From the NCBI GenBank assembly GCA_029258695.1, contig JARIBR010000328.1, positions 1 to 7,084 of the forward strand: 7,084 nt of DNA. Direction: 5' to 3'. Shown here piece after piece: positions 1 through 6,827 of the stretch; the first letter of the stretch is position 1; every line of letters begins with the position of its first letter. This DNA comes from Quadrisphaera sp. GTDB lineage: Bacteria; Actinomycetota; Actinomycetes; Actinomycetales; Quadrisphaeraceae. Made by a program: the position numbers and the translations under genes. Below the pieces are notes generated by a model. That model searched no databases. It was not told the DNA's origin and worked only from the letters and a program-made list of their open reading frames with translations.

Positions 1-1
1 C

Positions 2-835
2 CGGCCCGTGGCGGTGTCCCTGGCCGCCGCGGGCCGGGCGGTGAGCCAGGCGGTGGGCGGCGCCGGTGCGCCGCCAGTGCTCCTGCTGCCGGAGCGCGTG
101 GACGTCGGCGACCTTCCGGAGCCTGGACCCGGGGAGGCCGGTGTCGCCATCGGCGTCCGCGAGCGTGACCTGGGCCCGGCCCGCGTGGACCTCCTCGGCG
201 CCGACCCCTACCTGCTGGTGATGGGTGACTCGCGGTCCGGGCGCACGGCGGCGCTGCGGACCCTGATCGCGCAGACGACCGCCCGCCACGGCCCCGAGGA
301 GCTGCGCGTCGTGGTGGTGGACTACCGCCGCGGCCTGCTCGACGCGGTCGAGCAGGACCACCTGTCGACGTACTGCGCCTCCGCGCCCGCCGCCGCCGAG
401 GCGCTGGGCGCCCTGTTCACGAAGCTCGCCGCCCGGCTGCCCGGCCCCGACGTCACCCGCGAGCAGCTGCGCGACGGCAGCTGGTGGGAGGGGCCGCGCG
501 CGCTCGTCGTCGTGGACGACCACGACCTCGTCGCGGCGCCCAGCGGCGATCCCGTGGCCCAGCTGCTGGACCTGCTGCCCGTGGCGCGCGACGTGGGGCT
601 GCACCTGGTGCGCGCGCGCGCCGCCGGGGGAGCGCTGGTGGGCATGACGACACCGGTGGTGCGGCGTCTGCGCGAGCTCGGGACCCCCGGCCTGCTGCTG
701 TCCGGCTCGCCGGAGGAGGGGACGGTGCTGCACGGGGCCCGTCTGCGCGCGCTGCCGCCGGGGCGCGCGCTGCTCGCCCGGCGCCAGGACCCTCCCGAGC
801 TCGTCCAGATCGCCTGGACCCCCGAGGACGCCTGA
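2..835 (+). CDS. eccC: EccC-type type VII secretion ATPase, C-terminal part (5' end outside window)
   Basis: EccC-family proteins are FtsK/SpoIIIE-like motor ATPases of the ESX/type VII secretion membrane complex and drive export of WXG100-type substrates. The frame is open to the left edge, so the GTG at position 8 is probably internal and only the last ATPase domain is present. A Walker A-like loop, GDSRSGRT, lies at 224-247. The VVVDYRRGLLD block follows, then the SWW motif and the Walker B strand LVVVDD at 503-520. The family-typical ending RELGTPGLLLSG, LPPGR and LVQIAW closes the protein. The usual Walker A lysine is arginine (codon 242-244), and the position after the Walker B aspartate is Asp, not Glu. 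As known for the family, the distal ATPase domains of EccC are often catalytically degenerate and serve in substrate binding or control. No other secretion gene is visible. Whether this is a full three-domain EccC or a split EccCb cannot be told from here. Confidence 0.9.
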   Translation, partial: RPVAVSLAAAGRAVSQAVGGAGAPPVLLLPERVDVGDLPEPGPGEAGVAIGVRERDLGPARVDLLGADPYLLVMGDSRSGRTAALRTLIAQTTARHGPEELRVVVVDYRRGLLDAVEQDHLSTYCASAPAAAEALGALFTKLAARLPGPDVTREQLRDGSWWEGPRALVVVDDHDLVAAPSGDPVAQLLDLLPVARDVGLHLVRARAAGGALVGMTTPVVRRLRELGTPGLLLSGSPEEGTVLHGARLRALPPGRALLARRQDPPELVQIAWTPEDA

Positions 836-851
836 GCCCTCTCACGCTGAG

Positions 852-891
852 CAGGGCGCCGTGACCCCTCGTGCACCAGGGGCGCACCCTG
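852..891 (+). terminator. Hairpin downstream of eccC, possible terminator
   Basis: An imperfect inverted repeat starts 17 bases after the eccC stop codon. The outer arms CAGGGCGC (852-859) and GCACCCTG (884-891) pair with one mismatch. The inner arms CCCCT (865-869) and AGGGG (878-882) pair exactly around an 8-base loop. There is no T-tract, so it is not a canonical intrinsic terminator, though U-less hairpins are common after actinobacterial genes. It lies in the 144-base gap before the EAL gene. No convincing promoter was seen in the rest of that gap. In such GC-rich DNA chance pairing is a real alternative. Confidence 0.35.
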
Positions 892-979
892 GCCTCACGT
901 CGTCACGGATCGCTGCGCCACGGACCACCGGAGCCGGGAAAAGCCCAAGATCCGCTACGACGAGTGACACGCTCACCAG

Positions 980-2890
980 GTGCTCCCGACGCCTCCTCCT
1001 TCCGGGTGGTCGCCCGACCGCCTCGCGACCGGCGCCCGCCCTGCGGGGGCCCCGACCCGCGCGCGGCGCCGGGCGAGCGACGGGCTGTCCTCGCTGCGCG
1101 CGGCCGCCGGCTGGGACCTCGACCTGGCCACCGGCCGGCTGGGCTGGGCGGACCCCACGTACCGGCTCGTCGGGGCCAGGCCGTGCTCGCTGCGCCCCAC
1201 GATGGAGCTGTGGTGGTCCCTCGTCCACGAGCACGACCGGCCCCGGGTGCGCGCCGCGTTCACCCTGGCGCGCGCGAGCGGGCAGGGTTACCAGGAGCAG
1301 CTGCGCCTCGTCGGGCTCGACGGGGTCGAGCGCGTCGTCCACGCCTGGACGGAGGTGGCCACCGACGTCTCCGGCGCCGTGTCCCGGATGTTCGGGGCCG
1401 TCGTCGACGTCACCGGGCTCGGGCGCCTGGAGCACCGCGACGCGCTCACGGGGCTGCTGGGGCGCGCCGCCCTGGAGGAGCGCGGCGCCGCGGCGGTGGC
1501 CACCGCGAGCACCGACCGCTGCGTGGCGCTGCTCGTCGTCGACGTCGACCGCTTCGGCCGCGTCAACGACACCTTGGGCCGCGCGGCCGGCGACCAGGTC
1601 CTCGCCGAGGCGGCCCGCCGGGTCCAGGGCGCGGTGCCCGTGGGCTCGACGGTGGTGCGCCTGGGCGGTGACACGTTCGCGGCGCTGCTCACCGACCTGC
1701 CCACGGCCGGCATGGCCCGCGACGCGGCGGACGACGTCGTCGCCGCCCTCGCCGAGCCGATGGTCCTCCCGGGTACCGGGGCGTCGTCGCCGGCGATCAC
1801 CGCGAGCGTCGGCGCCGCGATCAGCGACGGCGGCGACGTCCTCGACGTCGAGGAGCTCAGCCACCGCGCGGAGCTGGCGCTGCACCGCGCCCGGGAGATC
1901 GGGCCCTCCAGCGCACTGGTCTTCCGCCCCGAGATCGGGGAGGCGGCCCGCGCGCGCGTGCGCACCGAGCAGGTGCTGCGCGAGGCGCTGGCCGCGCAGC
2001 GCCTTCAAGTGCTGTACCAGCCCGTCGTCGACCTCGCGAGCGGCGACGTGCGGGGCGTGGAGGCGCTGTGCCGCGTCGTCGACCCCACGCTGGGCCCGCT
2101 CTCGCCGGCGCTGTTCATGGACGTCGCCGAGGAGACGGGCCTGGTCACCGTCATGGACGAGTGGGTGCTGCGCCACGCCACCGCCTTCGCCGCACGCTGG
2201 GAGGCCCCGGAGGCCGTGCGCGGCGCGGCCTCCGGGCCGGGTACCACCGCTGGGCCGGGCGCCGCCGTGGCGAGCGGGCGCTCCGGCGACCCCGGCGGGG
2301 CGCAGCCGCCGACCGTCGCGGTCAACATGTCCCCGCGCTCCCTGGCGCGACCGGACCTGGCCCGCCTGGTGGAGGAGGCGCTCGCCGGCGCGGGCGCTGC
2401 CGGTCGTCGCCTGCTCGTGGAGATCACCGAGCACTCCCTGCTGGAGCGCGGCGACCGGGTGCGCGCCACGCTCGGCGCCCTGGAGCGCCTCGGGGTGGCC
2501 GTGGGCGTGGACGACTTCGGCACGGGGTGGTCCTCGCTCAGCTACCTGTCGGGCCTGGAGCTGGGCTTCCTCAAGATCGACCGCTCCTTCGTCGCCCGCC
2601 TCGGCCAGGACGCCGCCGCGGAGTCGGTGGTGCGCACCGTCGTCGAGCTCGCCCACGCCCACGACCTCGTGTGCATCGGCGAGGGCGTCGAGACCCAGGA
2701 GCAGGCCCTCGCCCTGGCGGCCATGGGCTGCGACCACGGGCAGGGCTGGTGGTTCGGGCGGCCCGCCACCGAGGCGGCGCTGGCGGGGACCGTCGCGGCG
2801 TGGGGCGAGCGGGCGCGGGCCACCGGTTTCGGGGTGCGCCCCGCGCCGTCGGCGCGCCGGCGCCGGGGCCGCCACGTCGCGGACGCGTGA
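980..2890 (+). CDS. PAS-GGDEF-EAL protein, probable c-di-GMP phosphodiesterase
   Basis: Predicted soluble 636-residue signalling enzyme that likely hydrolyses cyclic di-GMP to pGpG. No signal peptide or membrane segment is visible. Residues ~36-147 look like a PAS fold (WDLDLATG from residue 45, ending VVDVTG). A GGDEF domain starts at DALTGLLGR (154). Its signature is GGDTF (229-233), the FKxIN lysine is Gly, and no RxxD inhibitory site precedes it, so cyclase activity is unlikely. The EAL domain (~333-600) is complete: EAL 361-363, N449, EITE 481-484, DDFGTG 511-516, K532, EGVE 568-571 and Q588. By analogy with known composite proteins, the GGDEF half may sense GTP. A Gly/Ala/Pro-rich insert of about 34 residues (~410-443) interrupts the EAL domain, and the C-terminus is Arg-rich. 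The GTG at 980 is the only start ahead of the PAS domain, because the frame closes at a TGA at 965-967. The ribosome site there is weak. The input sensed by the PAS domain is unknown. Confidence 0.92.
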   Translation: MLPTPPPSGWSPDRLATGARPAGAPTRARRRASDGLSSLRAAAGWDLDLATGRLGWADPTYRLVGARPCSLRPTMELWWSLVHEHDRPRVRAAFTLARASGQGYQEQLRLVGLDGVERVVHAWTEVATDVSGAVSRMFGAVVDVTGLGRLEHRDALTGLLGRAALEERGAAAVATASTDRCVALLVVDVDRFGRVNDTLGRAAGDQVLAEAARRVQGAVPVGSTVVRLGGDTFAALLTDLPTAGMARDAADDVVAALAEPMVLPGTGASSPAITASVGAAISDGGDVLDVEELSHRAELALHRAREIGPSSALVFRPEIGEAARARVRTEQVLREALAAQRLQVLYQPVVDLASGDVRGVEALCRVVDPTLGPLSPALFMDVAEETGLVTVMDEWVLRHATAFAARWEAPEAVRGAASGPGTTAGPGAAVASGRSGDPGGAQPPTVAVNMSPRSLARPDLARLVEEALAGAGAAGRRLLVEITEHSLLERGDRVRATLGALERLGVAVGVDDFGTGWSSLSYLSGLELGFLKIDRSFVARLGQDAAAESVVRTVVELAHAHDLVCIGEGVETQEQALALAAMGCDHGQGWWFGRPATEAALAGTVAAWGERARATGFGVRPAPSARRRRGRHVADA

Positions 2891-2911
2891 GGGCCAGCGG
2901 CCGGTGATGAC

Positions 2912-2933
2912 CGTTGCTCCTCGAGGAGCGACG
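2912..2933. repeat. 22-bp palindrome between EAL gene and small ORF
   Basis: A contiguous inverted repeat of 11 pairs, centred on GCTCCTCGAGGAGC, is perfect except for one T:G pair. It starts 21 bases after the EAL gene stop and ends 16 bases before the ATG of the small ORF. It covers the candidate -35 and most of the spacer of the promoter at 2914-2943. That is a typical place for a dimeric repressor operator. With no loop in DNA it could also form a short hairpin in RNA and end the upstream transcript, but no T-tract follows. Confidence 0.6.
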
Positions 2934-2943
2934 CGCGTACTCT
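2914..2943 (+). promoter_or_regulatory. Candidate promoter for a leaderless small gene
   Basis: TTGCTC (2914-2919) as -35 and TACTCT (2938-2943, fitting the actinobacterial TANNNT -10) are separated by 18 bases. The -10 ends six bases before the ATG at 2950, so transcription would begin at or next to the start codon. There is no Shine-Dalgarno sequence. This spacing is the known arrangement of leaderless genes in actinobacteria. The -35 match is weak; the -10 and its position carry the call. Confidence 0.5.
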
Positions 2944-2949
2944 CGACCC

Positions 2950-3090
2950 ATGCACGGTGCAGCCCTGGGTGACGACGTCCTCGCGGAGGAGATCGAGCTC
3001 TACGGCGACCTCGTCGTGGTCGCCTCCGAGGACGGCGACCTGACCCAGGAGCGCATCGACGAGGCCCTCGGGGTTGCCCCGCAGCGCTGA
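2950..3090 (+). CDS. Small acidic protein of unknown function (46 aa), probably leaderless
   Basis: An ATG-to-TGA frame of 46 codons encodes a soluble, strongly acidic protein with no membrane segment. It has two parts. The first is a predicted helix around EEIELYGDLVVVASE (residues ~13-27). The second is a short acidic stretch ending in an ERIDEALGV helix (~35-43). The pattern ELYGxLV...L(T/S)...IDxxLGV resembles short conserved hypothetical proteins of actinobacteria as I remember them, which I could not check by search. Third positions are almost all G/C, as in neighbouring real genes. Its start fits the leaderless promoter just upstream. No function can be assigned. It lies on the same strand as the DUF47 gene that begins 73 bases later, with a hairpin between them. 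Confidence 0.65.
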   Translation: MHGAALGDDVLAEEIELYGDLVVVASEDGDLTQERIDEALGVAPQR

Positions 3091-3112
3091 GCCCCGGCGC
3101 CCCGCTATCGTC

Positions 3113-3144
3113 CGTCCGCGGGCGGCACCGGGCCGCCCCGGACG
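3113..3144 (+). promoter_or_regulatory. Strong hairpin between the small ORF and the DUF47 gene
   Basis: A 13-bp stem with one bulged C (3119) and a five-base loop ACCGG (3127-3131) starts 22 bases after the small ORF stop and ends just before the DUF47 ribosome site. The arms are CGTCCG plus GGGCGGC and their exact complements. It may end the small ORF transcript, since no T-tract is needed for many actinobacterial hairpins. It may instead be a leader structure or operator for the DUF47/PiT-like pair. A TANNNT-type box, TATCGT (3106-3111), overlaps its left side and would start transcription inside the stem, though no -35 is obvious. Which role applies cannot be decided from sequence. Confidence 0.55.
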
Positions 3145-3147
3145 CCC

Positions 3148-3155
3148 GAGGGGAG
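3148..3155 (+). promoter_or_regulatory. Ribosome binding site that sets the DUF47 start
   Basis: GAGGGGAG lies eight bases before the GTG at 3164. It decides against the more upstream in-frame TTG at 3074, which would add 30 Arg/Pro-rich residues reading through the hairpin and overlapping the small ORF. Confidence 0.8.
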
Positions 3156-3163
3156 AGCCCACC

Positions 3164-3775
3164 GTGTTCCTCCTGCCGCGCGACCGCTCGGTGATCGACC
3201 TCCTCGCCGCCAGCGCGGACCACGTGGTCGCCGGCACGCGCCTGATGCCGCAGGCCCTGGGCACCGGGCCAGGGGCCAGCGCCGCCGTCGAGGCCCTCGT
3301 GGGTCTCGAGCGCACCGCCGACGAGAGCACCCACGAGGTGGTCCGTCGCATCAACGCCTCCCTCGTGCTGCCCTTCTCCCGCAGCCACGCCTACCTCCTG
3401 GCCAGCGCCCTGGACGACTGCCTGGACCACGTGGCCGGCTCCGCCGACCTCGCGGCGCGCTACGCCCTCGGAGAGCTGCCCCCCGCGGCCTTCGACGTCG
3501 TCGCGGTCCTCCAGCGCCAGGCCGAGCTGACCGCGTCCGCCGTGCGTGGCCTCGACCGGGCCCGGGACCTCGCGGACTACTGGGTGGAGGTGAACCGCCT
3601 GGAGAACCACGCCTCCAGCCTCTACCGGGCGGCGGTCACGGTGCTCATGGCCGACGAGCCGGACCTGCGCCGGGTCATCGCCCTGCGCGACGTGCTCGGC
3701 CGGCTCAAGGCCGCCGCCGACGCCTTCGAGACGGTCGCCCACCGCGTCGAGCTCATCGCCGTCGAGGGCACCTGA
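3164..3775 (+). CDS. DUF47/PhoU-like accessory protein of a PiT-type transporter
   Basis: This is a 203-residue, mostly helical cytoplasmic protein of the DUF47 family (PhoU-related), the usual length for the family. DUF47 genes commonly sit directly before a pit gene, and the proteins are thought to control or assist the low-affinity phosphate permease. Family hallmarks are present: an N-terminal segment with AASADHVVAG, the stretch starting at P70-F71 followed by LDDCLDHV with the metal-binding type DDxxD (D84, D85, D88), and YWVEVNRLENHAS (from residue 139). The C-terminal helix has LKAAADAFETVAHRVE. The GTG start at 3164 follows a good ribosome site and aligns with the family's N-terminus. 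The next gene starts six bases after its stop, so the two are probably co-transcribed and translationally coupled. PhoU proper is less likely because the linked pst genes lie on the opposite strand and the motifs are those of DUF47. Confidence 0.88.
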   Translation: MFLLPRDRSVIDLLAASADHVVAGTRLMPQALGTGPGASAAVEALVGLERTADESTHEVVRRINASLVLPFSRSHAYLLASALDDCLDHVAGSADLAARYALGELPPAAFDVVAVLQRQAELTASAVRGLDRARDLADYWVEVNRLENHASSLYRAAVTVLMADEPDLRRVIALRDVLGRLKAAADAFETVAHRVELIAVEGT

Positions 3776-3781
3776 CCCCGC

Positions 3782-4867
3782 GTGGACCCCTGGACCCTGG
3801 TGGCCACCGCTGCCGTGGTGGCCGCGAGCGCGGCCTTCGGCGCCGTGCTCGCGGCCACGCTGGTCCGCGCCGCCCTCGCGCCCGGCGCGACGGACGTCGC
3901 GAGCGCGTGCGCCCTGGTCGTCGGGGCCCTCGCGCTGGGCGGGGTGCTCACCGCGACGCTCGGAGGTCTCGACGCGGGGCTCGGCGCCCCGCTGTCGGCA
4001 GCGCTGGCCGACAGCGCTCCCCGCAGCGGCGCCGTGGTGGCCCTCGCCGGAGCGCTGGGGCCGGCCCTCGCGTGGGGGCTCTGCCGGGGCGCGGTCGCGC
4101 TCGCGCGCAGGGCTGCCGAGCGCGGCGAGAGGCCGGTGACCGGCGCCGCCCACCGCCGCGGGGGCCTCGCCGCGCCGGGGCTGGTGTCCGCCCTGGCCGC
4201 GGCCCTCGGCGCGCTCGTCGCCGTGGGAGGCAGCGTGCCGTGGGCCGCGCTCGCACCGCGGGCCCTGCTGGCTCCCGTGGCCGGTCCGCTGGTCGCCGCC
4301 GCCGGCGCCGGCGCCGTCCTCGGGCTCGTGACCTGGGTGCTGCGCCACGCCACGCCGGAACCGGTGCACCGGCGCTCGCGGGCGCTGACGCCGCTGACCG
4401 TGGTGCTGCTCGGGGTCGGCGCCGGGATGCAGGTGGTGGCCCTGGCGAGCCTGCTCGTCTCGCTCGCGGCGGGTCGGGGCGGCGCTGCCGCGCCGGGCGG
4501 GGCGGTGCCCGGCGCGGCGGCGTCGGGTGGCGTGGAGGTCCTGCTCGCGGCGGCGGTGGCGCTGGGCGCGGGCGCGTGGCTGGTGCTCGCGCTGCGGCGT
4601 GAGCGCCCCGTCGCACGAGTCCCCCCCGTCGTCGGCGCCGTGAGCCAGGCCTGCGCCGCCGCGGTGCTGGTGGGTGGGGCGGTCCTCGGGGCGCTCGTCC
4701 CGGTGCGCGTCGCCGCCAGCGCCGCCGGGGGCGCCGCCGCCGCGGTGCGGGGCGCTCCGTGGGTCAGCGCGCGGCTGCTCGTCCTCGCCGGGTCGGCGGT
4801 GGCCGTGGTGCCGCTCTCGGGCCTGCTCGGCCTCGCCGTCGGGGCCGTCCTCGCTGGCCCTGCGTGA
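3782..4867 (+). CDS. Divergent PiT-family-like membrane protein lacking the phosphate signature motifs
   Basis: This 361-residue polytopic membrane protein has about ten hydrophobic stretches and follows the DUF47 gene by six bases (GTG start). That is the standard position of a PiT phosphate permease, and its outline fits one. RAALAP matches the end of the first PiT segment. VTWVLRHATPEPVHRRSRAL resembles the basic loop before the second signature. LGVGAG (210-215) sits where LGHGTNDAQK is expected, and ALVPVRVAAS (~305-313) where PVSTTH is expected. The sequence contains no Asn, Lys, Ile or Tyr. The conserved Asn and Asp of both PiT GxNDxxN-type signatures are therefore absent, and normal phosphate or cation binding seems unlikely. 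The frame is intact, so it is not an obvious pseudogene. The homology is inferred from layout and context. An unrelated Ala-rich membrane protein remains possible. It is convergent with pstB, 15 bases apart. Confidence 0.6.
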   Translation: MDPWTLVATAAVVAASAAFGAVLAATLVRAALAPGATDVASACALVVGALALGGVLTATLGGLDAGLGAPLSAALADSAPRSGAVVALAGALGPALAWGLCRGAVALARRAAERGERPVTGAAHRRGGLAAPGLVSALAAALGALVAVGGSVPWAALAPRALLAPVAGPLVAAAGAGAVLGLVTWVLRHATPEPVHRRSRALTPLTVVLLGVGAGMQVVALASLLVSLAAGRGGAAAPGGAVPGAAASGGVEVLLAAAVALGAGAWLVLALRRERPVARVPPVVGAVSQACAAAVLVGGAVLGALVPVRVAASAAGGAAAAVRGAPWVSARLLVLAGSAVAVVPLSGLLGLAVGAVLAGPA

Positions 4868-4882
4868 GGGCAGCGGGCCCCG

Positions 4883-5662
4883 TCAGCCGAAGCGCCCGGA
4901 GACGTAGTCCTCGGTGGCCTTCTGCGAGGGGTTGGAGAACATCGTCGCCGTGTCCGACATCTCCACGAGCTTCCCCGGCTCCCCCGTGGCGGTGATGGAG
5001 AAGAACCCCGTCTCGTCCGAGACCCGTGAGGCCTGCTGCATGTTGTGCGTCACGATGACGATCGTGTAGTCCTGCTTCAGGTCGGTGATGAGGTCCTCGA
5101 TGGCGAGGGTGGACACCGGGTCGAGCGCCGAGCACGGCTCGTCCATGAGCAGCACCTGGGGCTGCACGGCGATGGCGCGCGCGATGCACAGCCGCTGCTG
5201 CTGCCCGCCGGACAGCCCGGCGCCGGGCCGGTCGAGGCGGTCCTTCACCTCCTCCCACAGGTTGGCCCCCCGCAGCGAGCTCTCCGTGAGCTCCTGCGCC
5301 TCGGCCTTCTTCATCCGGCGGTTGTTCAGCCGCGACCCGGCGAGGACGTTCTCGCGGATGGACATGGTGGGGAAGGGGTTGGGCCGCTGGAAGACCATGC
5401 CGATGGAGCGGCGCACGTCCACCGGGTCCACGTCGTGGCCGTAGATGTCCTGGCCGTCCATGACCACCTTGCCGCGGACGTGGGCCTTGGGGATGACCTC
5501 GTGCATGCGGTTCAGCGAGCGCAGGAAGGTGGACTTCCCGCACCCCGACGGCCCGATGAGGGCCGTCACCGTGCGCGGCTCGATGGTCATGGTGACCTTC
5601 TCGACGGCGAGGAAGTCGTCGTAGTAGATGTCGAGGTCCGAGACGTCGATCCGTTTGGCCAT
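4883..5662 (-). CDS. pstB: Phosphate ABC transporter ATP-binding protein PstB
   Basis: PstB is the ATPase that powers high-affinity phosphate import through the PstC/PstA channel, using phosphate delivered by PstS. It acts at the inner face of the membrane. The 259-residue protein has normal family length and all ABC motifs: Walker [10 protein letters not shown] (37-45), Q-loop Q92 in FQRPNPFP, signature LSGGQQQR (150-157), Walker B VLLMDEP (170-176) with the D-loop SALDP, and the switch histidine H206 in VTHNMQQA. The QRPNPFP and CSALDP sequences and the C-terminal [18 protein letters not shown] ending are typical of PstB over other ABC ATPases. The ATG is preceded by a good ribosome site. 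It is the last gene of the pst operon, 64 bases behind pstA, and its stop faces the PiT-like gene. No PHO-box-like repeat was noticed nearby. Confidence 0.98.
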   Translation of the reverse strand: MAKRIDVSDLDIYYDDFLAVEKVTMTIEPRTVTALIGPSGCGKSTFLRSLNRMHEVIPKAHVRGKVVMDGQDIYGHDVDPVDVRRSIGMVFQRPNPFPTMSIRENVLAGSRLNNRRMKKAEAQELTESSLRGANLWEEVKDRLDRPGAGLSGGQQQRLCIARAIAVQPQVLLMDEPCSALDPVSTLAIEDLITDLKQDYTIVIVTHNMQQASRVSDETGFFSITATGEPGKLVEMSDTATMFSNPSQKATEDYVSGRFG

Positions 5663-5667
5663 GACAG

Positions 5668-5673
5668 TCCTTC
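5668..5673 (-). promoter_or_regulatory. Ribosome binding site of pstB
   Basis: GAAGGA on the minus strand ends five bases before the pstB ATG. It confirms that start and allows independent translation despite the 64-base gap from pstA. No hairpin or promoter of note was seen in that gap. Confidence 0.8.
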
Positions 5674-5726
5674 GAGGTCGTCGCGCAGGGGTGGACGTGC
5701 GGGGTGAGCGGGGGGCTGGCCCGCGG

Positions 5727-6827
5727 TCAGCGGGTCTTCGGGGCGAAGACCCGGGAGATCAGCCGGGCGATCAGGTTGAAGGCCATCACCAGGATGATGA
5801 GCACCAGGGCCGCTGTCCAGGCCCGGTCGACGAACGGCTCGGGGGGGATGCCCGGCTGCACGTACTGGTACCAGGCGAACACCGGCAGCGAGGCCATGCG
5901 TCCCTCGAAGGGGTTCCAGCTGGTCCCGCTGGTCAGCCCGGTCGTCAGGAGCAGCGGCGCGGTCTCGCCGAGCACGCGGGCGATCGCCAGCGTCACCCCG
6001 GTGGCGATGCCCCCGACCGCGGTGCGCAGCACCACCTTGACGATCGTGAGCCACTTCGGCACCCCCAGGGCGTAGGAGGCCTCCCGCAGCTCGTGGGGCA
6101 CGAGCTTGAGCATCTCCTCGGTGGAGCGCACCACCAGCGGGATCATCAGCACCGCGAGCGCCACCGAGCCCATGATGCCCAGGCGCACCCCCGGCCCGAA
6201 GAACAGCGTGAACAGCGCCACGGCGAACAGTCCCGCGACGATGGACGGGATGCCGGTCATCACGTCGACGAGGAAGGTGATCGCGCGCGAGAGCCTGCCG
6301 CCGCCGTACTCGACGAGGTACACCGCGGTCAGCAGGCCGATCGGCACCGAGATGACGGTGGCCAGCGCCGTGATGACCAGCGTGCCGACCAGGGCGTGGA
6401 ACGCGCCGCCCCCCGCGCCCACCACCCCGGCCATCGACCAGGTGAAGAACTGCCCGTCCAGGCGGCCCGCACCGCGGGTCACCACGGTCCACAGCAGGGA
6501 GACCAGCGGCGCGAGCGCGAGCAGGAACGCCCCGGTCACCAGGGTCGAGGCGGTGCGGTCGGTCGCGCGGCGCCGACCCTCCACGCTCACCGACGCGAGC
6601 GTGAGCACCAGGGCCCCGGCCAGCGCGGTCATGACGACGAAGCCGGCCACGGAGAACCCCACCGCGGCGGACACCGCGGCGGCGACGAGCGCCCCGAGCC
6701 CGAAGGAGGCGGGGGTGGCCCACCGCGGCAGGGAGCGCGAGCCGAGCGACGTGGGGCGGGGCCGCGGCGGCGTGGGCCCGTCCCCGCCGCGGGTCTGGGC
6801 GAGCGCCTCGTGCGCGACGTCGGTCAT
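5727..6827 (-). CDS. pstA: Phosphate ABC transporter permease PstA
   Basis: PstA forms half of the membrane channel of the Pst phosphate importer with PstC. The protein has 366 residues, longer than the roughly 280-300 of the enterobacterial type. The first ~35 residues are a polar, Pro/Arg-rich cytoplasmic tail. Two extra hydrophobic segments (~40-57 and ~60-80) come before the segment at ~95-116 that corresponds to the usual first helix. The permease core includes [19 protein letters not shown], then [13 protein letters not shown], and the EAA-type coupling loop from [10 protein letters not shown] (starting at residue 246) to [10 protein letters not shown] (E288), which contacts PstB. The C-terminal helix ends in [12 protein letters not shown]. 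The ATG overlaps the pstC stop, so translation is coupled. An N-terminal extension of this sort is, from memory, common in actinobacterial PstA. Confidence 0.96.
   Translation of the reverse strand: MTDVAHEALAQTRGGDGPTPPRPRPTSLGSRSLPRWATPASFGLGALVAAAVSAAVGFSVAGFVVMTALAGALVLTLASVSVEGRRRATDRTASTLVTGAFLLALAPLVSLLWTVVTRGAGRLDGQFFTWSMAGVVGAGGGAFHALVGTLVITALATVISVPIGLLTAVYLVEYGGGRLSRAITFLVDVMTGIPSIVAGLFAVALFTLFFGPGVRLGIMGSVALAVLMIPLVVRSTEEMLKLVPHELREASYALGVPKWLTIVKVVLRTAVGGIATGVTLAIARVLGETAPLLLTTGLTSGTSWNPFEGRMASLPVFAWYQYVQPGIPPEPFVDRAWTAALVLIILVMAFNLIARLISRVFAPKTR

Noticed and set aside
861..2972. A 703-codon plus-strand frame overlapping the EAL gene
   Set aside because: Its composition is Arg/Pro/Ser/Ala-rich with no motif, in a different frame from the clearly recognisable PAS-GGDEF-EAL protein.
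3074..3163. An upstream TTG start giving the DUF47 protein 30 more residues
   Set aside because: The extension is Arg/Pro-rich, runs through the hairpin, overlaps the small ORF and lacks a ribosome site. GTG at 3164 has a good one and fits family length.
842..4369. A 1175-codon open frame on the minus strand
   Set aside because: It is antisense to the EAL, DUF47 and PiT-like genes, has Gly/Arg/Ala/His-rich composition typical of GC-rich shadow frames, and shows no domain. The plus-strand genes have clear family motifs.
4868..4882. A possible shared bidirectional terminator between the PiT-like gene and pstB
   Set aside because: Only a short GGGCCC palindrome is present in the 15 bases, too little to call.
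4764..5543. A 259-codon minus-strand frame within pstB
   Set aside because: It is a frame-shifted shadow of pstB, His/Arg/Gly-rich and without motifs. The real frame has every ABC motif.
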